From contig OZ037856.1 of NCBI GenBank assembly GCA_964035575.1, forward strand, positions 62,001 through 126,000: a DNA stretch of 64,000 bases, written 5' to 3'. The notes beneath the pieces are model-generated. The model was not told the DNA's origin and did not search any database. It saw only the letters and a list, made by a program, of their open reading frames with translations. Shown here one piece after another: positions 48,688 through 58,617 of this stretch. Each line of letters begins with the position of its first letter. Position 1 is the first letter of the stretch. The position numbers and the translations under genes are program-made. The stretch is from Rhynchopus sp. YZ270_cl-10 (lineage: Eukaryota > Euglenozoa > Diplonemea > Diplonemida > Diplonemidae).

Positions 48688-50257
48688 TTGTGTCTGTTGT
48701 GGATGGGGGTTTGGTGAGGGGGAAAGGGTAGGAAAGTTTAAGATTGATTAATCTAAGATGCCCCGTAAAGGAAGTTGAGAGTGTTTTATGTGCAGTGTGC
48801 ACACGTCGGCTTGATCAAGGCGTGACGGCAATGAGAAAGGGATCATGTGGCGTGGACTGGCCCACAGGTCGGCAGGTGCTTGTGTGTGGCACAAGAGAAC
48901 AGAACAATGCAAAACAAAAAAGGAACAACAAAACCAAAACCAAGTGATTTTCATTTCCGTGTTTCAGTTGAATGTTGAAGACAGTCTTGTGCAATTAGCG
49001 AGAGAGAAAAGAACACACCATCCTGGACAGTGGCCGTAGTGGTAGCAGAGAGCAAAACTAAAAACAAACTGCCAACCATTCCGAAATAATGCAAAGCCAG
49101 CTGTCCTCTATTATTGCAGATAGTGTGCTGTGCGCGTGTTTTGCGACAAGTCGTGTCTAAGTAAAAAGGGGGGAAAGTAAGAGTAAAAGAGCAAGTGTGA
49201 TGGGAAGCAGGGCACCTTAGAGCGAAGCGTTCGTTCAGCACAAACATTATTGGCCACACTGCACCTGCTTCCAACGAGAATAAAAGAATAGTTTGTAAGA
49301 TGAACCTAAGCCTCGCGTGCTCAGTCACCTTGAATAACAGGGGAAAAGACAAAAGGCAGGGAGGGAACCATGCAAGAAATCTACCCTCAAGAACAGAACA
49401 CCAGAAAATAATAAAACCCCCGACCTTTCAGAGACGCAAGGCTGGGTTATTTGTTGCGTCTTGTGGCGTTAGCTGCGGTATGACCACAGAAACTAAAAAA
49501 AAAAGTGGGGTTTTACTTTTGGAACTATTTTCCAGTGTCTTGTTTGGAAAGTGGGTCATCTTGCATTTTGGGTCAGCATCGTCGTTATTTGCTAAATTAA
49601 TTAGTGTTGTAGTTGTGGTGAATTGCTTATTTTGTTGTTTCTGTCTGCGTTTAGGTTTGTTTTTTGTTTTGTTTTGAATCCATCAAATTCGCAGCAAAGC
49701 TGCAAATGTTTGAAAAGACCCTCATCTGGTTTATAGTTGAAACATCACCTAAGAATCCATAAAGACTGCAAAAGAAAAAAAAGCCAAAACAACAAGCTAA
49801 AGAAAGGCAAAGGCAGCATGAAAGTAAAAGGAAAAGCCAATGCCAAAGTCAAAGTCAAGCTTTCAGAAGAAAAAAAAAACTCGGGAAAAGCCAGCTTGCA
49901 AACTAATGCACGGCTGCCTCCAGCATGTGCAAATAAGACACAAAACAGGTTTGCATCTAAACACAGACTCGTTAAAAGAGTGGAGGACTTTCCCCGGTGA
50001 GATGGAATCATATTTGTTTTGTTTGTTTTGAAAATACAATAATGGCATACGAACGAAAAGGCAAATAATGGTCATAATAAGGTGGTGGCTTTGAAGAATG
50101 GGTGTGCACGGAACAAACGTCCCATGCAACCCCCTCTGCAAAGCACTGTTGTGTTCTGAGGTTGGTGTTTCTTTGTTTCGTCAACTCCTCTCCCGTTTTT
50201 TCTTCTTCCAGTTATCGTTGTTGTATGTCGGTGTGGCACGGCGGCACATCTGCTTCA
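48688..50257. other. spacer with one H1 hairpin repeat
   Basis: 1.57 kb. Apart from an H1 module (49291-49328) there is A-rich sequence around 49740-49900. The Lys-rich open frames there reflect simple A-rich sequence. Confidence 0.6.
49291..49328 (-). repeat. hairpin repeat, H1 family
   Basis: Sense: CCCCTGTTATTCAAG, GTGACTGAGC-ACGCGAG-GCTTAGG, TTCATCTTACAAAC, TATTCTTTTATTCTCGTTGGAAGCAG. The G-T pair in CTGAGC/GCTTAG keeps the stem. Confidence 0.85.
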
Positions 50258-52477
50258 TCAGAACGGGCCGAAGCCTCCGGTGCCAGCCTCACCCCCCTCA
50301 CCTCCCTCACCTCCAGCGCCTCCGGTGCCAGTCTCGCCGCCTTCGCCTCCGGGGGTCACAGCACCAGCACCAGCACAGGTGGTTGCGCACGAGGCTGCTG
50401 AGGCAGGGGGCGCAAAGTCTGCAGGGCACCACGAGGAGACACACATTCCGGCAGCTCCCTCTCCGGAGACACCTGCCTCCCAAGCACACTCTGGCATCGC
50501 AGTGCAGGCCGCCAGGTCCGCAAACCCACCACACGCAGTCGCACCCTGCCGCACGAAGACTGCCACGTTCGCAAGCGGTGCAGTCAGGGCAGGGAGCTCC
50601 TCAACAGCCCCCGCAGACACAAGCTTCCGGAAGGCAACCGTCGGGTGCTCCACACCGCCTGCTCCCTCAGCACCCGTGCCCACACCCTGCTGGAACGTCG
50701 GGGCACAGCTCCCCGCCTCCCACCCAGCACCAGGCAGCAGCGACACCAGCCCGCCGTTTGTTGGTGTCGAGCACGGTGGGCAGTGGTACGTCGTCACAAA
50801 CACCTCGCACGGCTTCTCCTCGCAGTTGAACGGGCAGGCCACGCGCAGCACGTTGTCCGCCCCAATCACACCCGCAATGTCCACAGGGAAGAACGCCTCC
50901 ATGTTCGCCTGCACAAAGGCAGGCGGGAAGTTCGCAAGCGTTGTCGAAGGCTCCCCGTGCGGGTGCATACCCTGCACCACCGGCTCGCCTGCCCCAAAGC
51001 TGTCCACAGCGCCTTCGGGGCTCACAACCTCAACTTCAACGGGCTCTCCGCCGTCCACACAGGGCTCCGTCGTCTCCCCCCCTGTCGGCGTGGGTGGGGT
51101 CGGCGGTGTCCCAGCAGGTGAGTCTGTGTTGCCCCCGGTTGGTGTTGGCGGTGTTGGCGGTGTGCCCGACGGGGAGTCCGTGTTGCCCCCTGTCGGAGTC
51201 GGGGGTGTCGGTGGTGGTGTGCCTGATGGAGAGTCCGTGTTGCCTCCGGTTGGCGTCGGTGGTGTTGGTGGTGTGCCGGAAGGCGAGTCTGTGTTGCCCC
51301 CTGTTGGTGTCGGGGGTGTTGGTGGCGACGGTGGTGTCGGTGGTGTCCCAGCAGGGGAGTCCGTGTTGCCCCCCGTTGGCGTCGGGGGTGTCGGTGGTGT
51401 TGGCGGTGTGCCGGAAGGCGAGTCTGTGTTGCCCCCTGGCGGCGACGGAGGCGGGCTGCCGCCAGGTGTCTGTGTCTTCTTGCAGCCCTCCTTCTCCTTG
51501 CTCTTGCTCTTGTTCTTGCTCTTGTCACCGCCCTTGTTGTGTGAGTAGCTCTTGTCCTTGTCCCCCTTCCCCTTCCCCCTCCTGTGGGTCTTCTCACCTC
51601 CCTCCTTCTCCATTGTGACTGAGGTCGACGTCGACGTCGCACCGCTTCTGTTGCAGACGTCGATGTGCAGGGCGACGTGGACGTAGGCGGTGGTGTGGTG
51701 CACGTCGTAGTCAGCGGTCTCCACCTGTTTGTCGGGGAAGGAGCCGGGCGCCGCGACGTACTTGTTGTTTCTGAAGGGGAGGGTGCCCTCGCCTGTCCAG
51801 AGCTGCGAGTTGGTCATCACCCACGGTGCAGTCAGTTCCGACACCGTCACCTTCACACGGTCGTTCACGTACGACACGTCTGCGTAGCCCACCAGCGTGC
51901 CCTTGTTTGTATCGCACTGCCCAGCACCTGCCCAGATCTCCATGCGTTCCGTTGCACCCTGGTCCACCTTGTTCGTCCATCCCCACCTGTTGCTGCAGCC
52001 AGCCAGCGTGTTCAAGCAGCGGTCGGAGGTACCCTTGATCCACGCTGTCTCACATGTGCCCGATCTGGACGTGGAAATGGACGTAGACGTGGACTTGGAG
52101 GTCGATGTCGATGTCGAGCCCGACACCTCCTTCTCCTTCTCACCCTTCCTGTGCTTCTCCATACGGCCCCCCTTCTCCTTCTCCTTCTGGTTCTCCTTCC
52201 TCTTGTCAGTCTCCTTCCCCTTCTCCGTGCGACCGCCGCCGCTGTTGCGCCCGCCCCGCTCGGTCCCGCCATTGCGGCTGCCGCTCCTGCTCCCGCCCCT
52301 GTTGCGAGCCCCGCCACGGGTCATCCCTCCGCGCCTTTCCCCACGCGGACGCGTCCTCGTCGTCACGCCAGCCTCGCCACCACCACCACCACCACCCATC
52401 TCAGTGTTCCCACCTGCATCCGCACACATCGCCGTCGACAGAAGAAGCAAGGCAGCTCCGCATTTGCGCATCATCAT
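50258..52477 (-). CDS. secreted modular surface protein with Pro-Thr-Gly repeat array
   Basis: Single exon, 739 aa. Signal peptide MRKCGAALLLLSTAMCADAG (with three possible Met starts). Then an Arg/Gly-rich region and a Lys/Glu-rich region. A Cys-bounded beta domain follows, near residues 145-280 (CETAWIKG .. RWGWTN .. IWAGAGQCDTNKGTLVGYA .. VAPGSFP), of a kind I know from bacterial surface proteins. After a Lys-rich spacer there is a repeat array of about seven units built from PTPTGGNTDSPSGTPP. The C-terminal Cys-rich module (CPFNC, YHCPPC, GWEAGSCAPTF, CTAMPECAWE, CVSSWC) is shared with the gene at 3503. It ends in a Gly/Glu run. Probably an extracellular or flagellar-surface protein; mucin-like glycosylation of the Thr/Ser array is likely. 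Confidence 0.8.
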   Translation of the reverse strand: MMMRKCGAALLLLSTAMCADAGGNTEMGGGGGGGEAGVTTRTRPRGERRGGMTRGGARNRGGSRSGSRNGGTERGGRNSGGGRTEKGKETDKRKENQKEKEKGGRMEKHRKGEKEKEVSGSTSTSTSKSTSTSISTSRSGTCETAWIKGTSDRCLNTLAGCSNRWGWTNKVDQGATERMEIWAGAGQCDTNKGTLVGYADVSYVNDRVKVTVSELTAPWVMTNSQLWTGEGTLPFRNNKYVAAPGSFPDKQVETADYDVHHTTAYVHVALHIDVCNRSGATSTSTSVTMEKEGGEKTHRRGKGKGDKDKSYSHNKGGDKSKNKSKSKEKEGCKKTQTPGGSPPPSPPGGNTDSPSGTPPTPPTPPTPTGGNTDSPAGTPPTPPSPPTPPTPTGGNTDSPSGTPPTPPTPTGGNTDSPSGTPPPTPPTPTGGNTDSPSGTPPTPPTPTGGNTDSPAGTPPTPPTPTGGETTEPCVDGGEPVEVEVVSPEGAVDSFGAGEPVVQGMHPHGEPSTTLANFPPAFVQANMEAFFPVDIAGVIGADNVLRVACPFNCEEKPCEVFVTTYHCPPCSTPTNGGLVSLLPGAGWEAGSCAPTFQQGVGTGAEGAGGVEHPTVAFRKLVSAGAVEELPALTAPLANVAVFVRQGATACGGFADLAACTAMPECAWEAGVSGEGAAGMCVSSWCPADFAPPASAASCATTCAGAGAVTPGGEGGETGTGGAGGEGGEGGEAGTGGFGPF
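51080..51450. repeat. coding minisatellite (Pro-Thr-Gly array)
   Basis: About seven imperfect 48-60 bp units, each encoding GGNTDSPSGTPP plus PTP spacers. Units differ mostly in number of PTP triplets, as expected from slippage. Confidence 0.85.
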
Positions 52478-52855
52478 TGTGACTGGTGGTGTGGGGTGTG
52501 TGTCGTGTGTATTGTGTTGGAATAATTCTGTTATGGTGGGGTGCTGTGCAGGTGGTGCAGAAGCATAAAGGGTAAAGGGCTTGCCATGACACCCTCAATG
52601 GATGTAGACGGGGAAGGAGGAGAGAGGAAAAGAGAGGAACAATGCCTTTTTTGCTTATATTTGTTTATAAAAAAACTCGTTGTTTTTTTGTCGTTTTTTT
52701 TGGATTTTTTTTTGTCCTTTTTTTGCCCCACCTCACACAGACCCCATAGATACACCTACTTTTGCGACAGTTGTTTCTCACGAAGGAAACAACCGGGCAG
52801 ACCTCCCCCCATGTTCTTTACAAGATGCGAAGACAAAGTTAAAACTGCAAATTGA

Positions 52856-52886
52856 CGGGTGTGCCCTCTTACACACGCGTCGTATA
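52856..52886 (-). repeat. diverged H2 hairpin repeat
   Basis: Sense: TTTATACGACGCG, TGTGTAAGAGGGCACACC, CGTCAATTTGCAG. Confidence 0.55.
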
Positions 52887-53245
52887 AACATAAAATAGAC
52901 TCAAGAACACGGATGCGAAGCACGGTTTTGCGAAGAATAAAGTACTACTTGAAAAGATGAATTCACCCATCTAACGAGGCGACGTTTAGGGGAGAGTGCA
53001 CAACATTCACACATGGGGGAGGGGAGGGGAGGTGAACTGCACCTTTTTTTCGTTTAGATGTGCACTGCACTGCATTGCACCCTCCTTACCTTCTTCGCGA
53101 AACACTTTTGTTGCTGATCCGGATCATAAAATGAAGTACGTAACTCCTACAGGAATGTATCTGTTGTTGGAAAGCTCCAAGAAATGTGTTGGAAAAAAAA
53201 AAAAACAACGTGTACCGTGTTTGCCAACCAGAATTGAAAAAAAAT

Positions 53246-53292
53246 GACAGTGGAGCTTGCATGTTGGCAACTACACTATTCCAACAATTTGT
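53246..53292 (+). repeat. H4 hairpin repeat in reverse orientation
   Basis: Plus strand reads GACAG, TGGAGCTTGCATGTTGGC, AACTACACTATTCCAACAATTTG. It is the only module I found opposite to the genes. Confidence 0.65.
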
Positions 53293-53296
53293 TTGT

Positions 53297-53399
53297 GCGT
53301 AAAGTGTGTGAATATCCTGTGGTGATATTTTAATTGCTGCAATACGCTCCCTACTGACTACCTGGCAGTGAAGAGGAAAATCTCTTTGAGGCCAAAAAA
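53297..53399. repeat. H7 repeat, copy 2
   Basis: GTGCGTAAAGTGTGT, a 35-base insert relative to copy 1, then GACTACCTGGCAGTG, AAGAGGAAAATCTCTTT, GAGGCC. Confidence 0.7.
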
Positions 53400-53715
53400 A
53401 GGAATAAAAAAGGTGTCCTCCTGCTTCTTGATAGCACCTTCTCAGACCACAAAGAAGGGGTCCTCTTTTGAAGAGAAGAAGAAAAAAAGAGAAAAAAATA
53501 CCCCCCCCATTCCATATGTGTCTGCTCTCGCTCTCCTTACTACTTCCGTTCTACAATGAAAAAAAAAGAAAAACACTGAACAAAACTGAAAAGGGGAACC
53601 CCAAAAAAGGGGGAAAAACTCTACAGTGGAGGGAGTGCGCTACAATGGGGGAGGGTCCTTTTGAGCAAAACATTTTGTTGTTGTCAAAAAAGGGGGCAGA
53701 TTTTTTTCCCCATAT

Positions 53716-55565
53716 TTAGCCCGGGATGTCGTCGTCAAAATCGAGTTCGGTCTTGATGGTGTGCTCGACGTCGATGAGTTTTGCGCTGATGGCGCCCCAG
53801 GAGGTGGGGTTCATGATGTCGACCCAGTCGTGCAGGTCGCGCACCTTCTCTTCGTACTCGTCCTTCCTGTGGTAGCCTGTGTTGAAGGCGTTCAGCTTCT
53901 GGCAGAGGAATGTCAGCGGGGATGTGATCTGTGGAGAGGTGTGTTAGAGTGGCAAGGTTGTGTGAAACAGTGGGTGGGGCATAAAGGTGTAGGGTGTAGG
54001 GTGTAGGGGGGCGGGTGGGGTGTGCATGGCATACCGTCTTCAGAAGGAATTTGTAGTGGTCGCTGATGACCTCCATACGCACGTCAAAGTCGCTGATGTG
54101 TTCTGTGATGAGCTGGTGCGGTGCGAAGTCGTTCTGCAGCACCTTGCACATATCGAGGACCGGCCGCACTGTCGCCTGTGCAGGTGCCTCCTCGGGTGCG
54201 CGCATGAGCTCCTCCACAGTGTCGAGGAAGTTCTTCACGTTGTCCGCAGCCCACACAGCGAAGCGCTGTGCCTCGTCCTTCAGCCCGCAGCGTGCGTGCT
54301 CCTCGAGAAGGGCGTTCCGTAATTTTTCGTATGAGAAGACCTATGGTGGTGGTGGTGTGGTGTGGTAGTGTGGTAGTGTGGTAGTGTGGTAGTGTGGTAG
54401 TGTGGTAGTGTGGTAGTGTGGTAGTGTGGTAGTGTGGTAGTGTGGTAGTGTGGTAGTGTGGTAGTGTGGTTGTGTGGTGGGCATACCTGAAGGTCGATCC
54501 ACGTCTTGTTCACGTCGACAAGCGTCTTCTCGACAAGCGACTGCTGCGGGCCGGGGATGAGGTCCTCGCCCATTCCTGTCAGCACGGCAAGGTTCTCTTC
54601 CTGTGGTTGGATCATGTATGTGGTTTATGAAGCATCAGACATACCATGCGCGGGATGCGCCCCTGCAGCGACGAGCAGAACTCCTGCACGTTCTCCGTGG
54701 TAGGCAGCTGTGAGAGCGTTTCGCGCTGTGTGCGGCACCACTCGGTGAGGGTGTGCTGCTCCTTCATGAACTCATCCACCCCCGTGTCGTAGTTCAGACG
54801 ACGCTCCTCCTCTGTCGTCAGCTTGCGGCGCCACTCACCAAGGCTTTCATCCGCCTCTGCAAGCGCACTCTTCATCGTCTCAATGGAGGTGTCACCTTGG
54901 AAGAACGACCCCTTGCCGAGCCCCCTCTTGATCGCCTCACATGTCTCTTGGTCATGCGTGCAGCGGACGAGCAGCTCCGTCATATCGTTACACTCCTGCA
55001 CGTGGTACTCAAGACTGTTCGGGTCACCCACACGGCCAACGGACCATGCCTTCGGGTCAACCTCACAGAGCGCAAGACAGCGTGTCATGACGCGCTGTGC
55101 ACGGACACGGTTTTCACTACGCAGGGTAAGGAACATGAGGTACATGGCGCCGTTTTCAACGGGGAGGCTGGGCTTCATATTCTTCGACTCTGCGCGGACG
55201 AGAAGGTCGTTGTAGGCCTTCAGGTCGGACTGCACGCGGTGGAGCTGCAGACGCTTGCGCTCGGTGTTGGCGCGGGCCTTTTGGTTGTTGTCGCGCATGC
55301 CCTGTATCTGGTCGAGGAGGCATTCGTTGTGCTCCTCCTGCTTGCGCACGCCACGTTCGTGCTCGTCGAGCTGGCTCTGTATTTCGAGCGCCTTCTCCTT
55401 GATGTTCGTGACCTCGTTGACCACCTCCTGCGTGGCGGTGGTCATGGTCTCCTTCATACGACGGCTGACCTCCCTTGCGTCGTCCAAGTCACGCATATCC
55501 TCCTCACCAGTCAACATCACCTCCTTCAACGTCTCCACATCCTTCAGTCCATCAAATTCTCTCAT
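53716..55565 (-). CDS. four-exon coiled-coil protein, family unknown
   Basis: Exons 55565-54645, 54600-54487, 54340-54035 and 53928-53716, all phase 0, 517 aa. Introns are 44, 146 and 106 nt, GTATG..AG. The first third is coiled coil (KDVETLKEVMLTGEEDMRDL, ALEIQSQLDEHERGVRKQEE). A helical middle follows, with three spaced Cys, then more helices (WAADNVKNFLDTVEELM, ITSPLTFLCQKLNAFN) and an acidic end LDFDDDIPG. No motor, membrane or signal motif. The start follows CTTCATTATTTCCAAACAG by 19 bases. It may be a cytoskeletal or flagellar scaffold, but I do not recognise it. Confidence 0.8.
54350..54480. repeat. GTAGTGTG microsatellite filling intron 2 of the coiled-coil gene
   Basis: About 14 near-perfect tandem copies of an 8-bp unit (plus strand GTGGTAGT). 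It makes up almost the whole 146-nt intron between its donor and acceptor. Confidence 0.9.
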
Positions 55566-55895
55566 TTTATGATAATGTTTTGTGCTGTTTGGAAATAATG
55601 AAGGAAGAAGAGGAGAAAGAGAGAGAGAGAGAGGAGAAAAACTAAAAAATGTACCTTTTTTTTTGAATTTTTTCGTGTGTCGGTGAAGGGGGGGAGGGGG
55701 GTATTTTGTACGCAGTTCTTTTTGGATGAAACCACAAAAGGATTGGTTGGTTTGTTGGTGACTTTTTCGCCAAGGTGAAACTGGGGGGGAAATGTTTCGG
55801 CATGGTCAGACATCCACACAGTGGCCTGTAAATTGCACAGAACTGCCTCTCTCTCGAGGGACATCCCATAGGTATTTGGTTTGGACATTTTTCGT

Positions 55896-56018
55896 TGTCG
55901 ACAATCACCTCAGGTACCCACCTTCTTGGTAACTTTCTGAGTTTCTCTCTACACAAATGTCGGCCGAAGCCTTTTGCATTACGGAAGGAAAAGACATAGT
56001 TTGTCCTCAACCTTAAAA
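55896..56018 (-). repeat. H6 repeat, diverged copy
   Basis: Plus strand: CGACAATCACCT .. TCTACACAAATGTCGGCCGAAGCC .. TTTGTCCTCAACC; order as in the other two copies. Confidence 0.55.
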
Positions 56019-56169
56019 AGGAGACACTTCTATTTTTTGCGTTGCACAACCTCAATTTCAACGGTGAAAAACGAACTCTTTTGCTTTTACTCTGTACCAC
56101 AAAATCGGCAACTGAACTGCACTGTGTGCGCGCTGGAAGCCCGCAGAAGGCAAAGAATGTAAACAAAAG

Positions 56170-56203
56170 GTTAAGATCGAATGTGCCTCGCGTGTACACA
56201 CAT
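56170..56203 (-). repeat. hairpin repeat, H2 family
   Basis: Sense: TGGTGAAAAAG, ATGTGTGTAC-ACGCGAG-GCACATTCGATC, TTAACC. Confidence 0.75.
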
Positions 56204-56403
56204 CTTTTTCACCACTATCGTTGAATTTAAAGAAAGATTGGTCAAATATAGTGCCTCTGTAGCCACCCACAAAAAAAAATAGGGGAAAAAGAGGGAGTTT
56301 TGTTCATCACGTCCTAGGGTGTGAAAACGTCTTCTTGGAAAAGAAGATCTGGCAAAAAAAAGTTATCTTTACTTTTGGAAGAACATAAAAATGAAAAAGA
56401 AAA

Positions 56404-56436
56404 TGGTTATGATCCTAAGCCTCTCGCTTGGTTCAC
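56404..56436 (-). repeat. hairpin repeat, H1 family
   Basis: Sense: CCAATATTGTCTAG, GTGAACCAAGCGAGAGGCTTAGG, ATCATAACC, ATTTTCTTTTTC. Confidence 0.7.
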
Positions 56437-56620
56437 CTAGACAATATTGGGGGGAAAATGGAGGGGGGGTGTGTGGTGTTAACTCAGAGCAACTCTCTGT
56501 CTCTCTCTCATATCATTATGCATTATTGTTTTGTTTTCCTTCCCCGAAGAACCCCGATGGAAATCGTTGTCCAGAGAAAGGGGGTAATTGGTTCCTCCTA
56601 TTTTTTCTTTTTTTGTTGTG

Positions 56621-56722
56621 TCGACAATCACCTGCTAGTGCAGGATCTGTACTCAATATCGTCGGAAGGCTAATGTACTTAAAAGATATAGACGGAGATC
56701 GTCCTCAACTCTGGAAAGTACC
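56621..56722 (-). repeat. H6 repeat, copy adjacent to H4
   Basis: Plus strand: CGACAATCACCTG, ATCTGTACTCAAT, TCGTCGGAAGGCTAAT, AGATCGTCCTCAACTC. Confidence 0.65.
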
Positions 56723-56733
56723 TTTTTTCGAAA

Positions 56734-56773
56734 ACTTGGTTGTATTAGTGTAGACACCCTAGAGTTTGCTCCA
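56734..56773 (-). repeat. hairpin repeat, H4 family
   Basis: Sense: GTGTTCAGTATAG, TGGAGCAAACTCTAGGGTGTC, TACACTAATACAACCAAG, TTTTCG. Confidence 0.75.
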
Positions 56774-57010
56774 CTATACTGAACACTTTTTTTTGGTCAA
56801 AAACCTTGCTTTTATAAAAGGATCCCACAGAGAAGATATTTGGTTTCTCTCAAAGACAAAAGGATTTTTTTTTCGCTGAGGCTGCTGCTCTGAACATCCA
56901 GCCAAGATGGATTACCACCACCTTTGAAAATAAAAAAAGCTGCAGAAAATGGTGCGGACGCACGTAGGGGGGAGAGGGAGGGAGAAAAAAAAGAAGAAAA
57001 AGGAAGAAAA

Positions 57011-57048
57011 GTTTGTAAGATGACCCTAAGCCTCTCGTGCATAGTCGC
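57011..57048 (-). repeat. hairpin repeat, H1 family
   Basis: Sense: GTGAG, GCGACTATGC-ACGAGAG-GCTTAGGG, TCATCTTACAAAC, TTTTCTTCC. Confidence 0.75.
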
Positions 57049-57083
57049 CTCACCAAAAAAAAAAAAAAAAAAGGTTGTCAGAT

Positions 57084-58210
57084 CAGGCTTTGCGCTAACT
57101 TCTGTCCTTTGTCCCGGGATTTTTGGATATTTTTGTGGTGCGTTTTTTTTTTGCAAACCGGGGTTTCCTTAAGAAAACCAGAGAATCTCATATTTCATAG
57201 TAAGGGTACTTTAGAGTGTTTTCACACACACATGTGACCCCACCGTGGAGAGCAATCGACTCGCGCGATCAAAAGAAAGCAGAGAAGAGGGAAAAGAAAA
57301 AAAGAAAAAAGTTGGGTACCGTGCGCCTGCGGCGCTACCTGTTCCTACCCTCCTTTATGTTTAAACACGATGTACTTATGTACGTGTTCATTTTATTTTG
57401 AGTGCGACTCCACATCCCCCCTGAGGATGATCTCCTTCCTCGCGGATAAAGATTGATTAGGACGCCATGGGGCACACCTCCGAGGCCATAACCGTCCTGG
57501 GTTTTCTCACTCTTCTCTGTGGTCACTGAAACCCCACCGCCATCACTACGTTACCGATAGCTTCTTCAGTACGTTGGGTTTTCAGACCTGAAAATAACCC
57601 TTGTTTACGAATATGGGCTCATGTTTTGTCAAATTTTAAGTCGCTGCATTTTTGTCCATTTTTCCGTACATCCCAATCCGGGATTGGTTCGGAAATGCAA
57701 CAAAACGACCTCTTGGCGGGAAAAAGCCACAGGAAATTTACGCACTTTTTGCAAACAGGGGTTTCCTTACTAAAACCAGAGGAATCTCATCGTTCAGAGT
57801 AAGAGTACTTTAGAGTGTTTGCGCACACATGTGACCCCACCGTGGAGAGCAATCGGCTCGTGCAATCAAAAGAAAGCAGAGAAAAGGGAAAAATAAAAAG
57901 ACAAAAGTTGGGTACCGTGCGCCTGCGGCGCTACCTGTTCCCAGTCAAAACACCACAATTTCATCTGAATTTGGGTTTTCAGACCTGAAAATGCCCCTCG
58001 TTAAGAGTATGGGTTCATATTTTGTGAAAATTTAAGTCACTAAAATTTTGTCCATTTTTCCGAATATGCCCCACCACAGCCCGGGATTGGCTCGGAAATG
58101 CCACAAAACACTGTTTTTTCACCCCCTGACGCACAACTATTTGAGGTGCGTTTTTTTGGTCCCGAAACACGATTTTTCAGATTTTTTTCCAAAAGTTAGC
58201 GCGAAGCCTG
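57084..58210. mobile_element. element D: hAT-like non-autonomous element inserted in an H1 repeat
   Basis: 1127 bp. Inverted repeats CAGGCTTTGCGCTAACTT with one mismatch, flanked by the 8-bp duplication TGTCAGAT (57076-57083 and 58211-58218). An 8-bp duplication and a CAGG start are typical of hAT elements. No transposase. Inside, a block of about 185 bp (57162-57346) recurs at 57755-57945, and a block of about 140 bp (57568-57710) recurs at 57975-58110, so the interior arose by duplication. Confidence 0.85.
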
Positions 58211-58242
58211 TGTCAGATGAACCTAAGCCTCGCGTTAGCTAT
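58211..58242 (-). repeat. H1 hairpin repeat split by element D
   Basis: The larger part lies to the right (sense TCTAG, ATAGCTAACGCGAGGCTTAGG, TTCATC); its end was carried to the left side of element D as the 8-bp duplication and T/C-run. Confidence 0.7.
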
Positions 58243-58548
58243 CTAGAGCAAAACAGAAAGCGTGGAAGATGAACGGTTGCCATACAGAGCACAGAGCAGG
58301 TTCAAAACTAGGGAAAAAGGAGGGCAGGTGTGTTATGGGTGAGGAGCGGGAATGAAATCGAAACTGAAGAGAAAAAAATCAACATGGCCATGTGAGAGGG
58401 GGAGGTTAATGAAAAAGTGTGTTGAAAAACCAAAAAATGGTTCTGTATTGCTTTGGCTTTTGTTTTTTTTTTGCCATGTGAGAGGGGGATCACTCAAATC
58501 CCTCAAAGGGGGGGGTGATCTGGGAGAAGATAAAGTTGATCAAAAAAA

Positions 58549-58587
58549 GGTTATAAAATGAACCTAAGCCTCTCATTGCTTAGTTAC
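58549..58587 (-). repeat. hairpin repeat, H1 family
   Basis: Sense: TTTTTTTTTCAAAG, TAACTAAGC-AATGAGAG-GCTTAGG, TTCATTTTATAACC, T-run. Confidence 0.8.
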
Positions 58588-58617
58588 TTTGAAAAAAAAA
58601 GAGAAAAATGGTAGAGA

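Larger units (their letters stand above)
52478..53715. other. spacer with hairpin repeats including one in reverse orientation
   Basis: 1.24 kb with an H2 (52856-52886), an inverted H4 (53246-53292, plus strand) and H7 copy 2 (53297-53399). No gene. Confidence 0.6.
55566..57075. other. spacer rich in hairpin repeats
   Basis: 1.5 kb holding H6 (two copies), H2, H1 and H4 modules; no gene. Confidence 0.65.

Noticed and set aside
49737-50000. Lys-rich plus-strand frame
   Set aside because: Reflects A-rich simple sequence, with no acceptor, homologue-like motif or matching codon use.
56640-56660. SL-like stretch (ATCTGTACTCAAT) in H6
   Set aside because: Only about a dozen bases are similar, and the other H6 copies do not keep the match.
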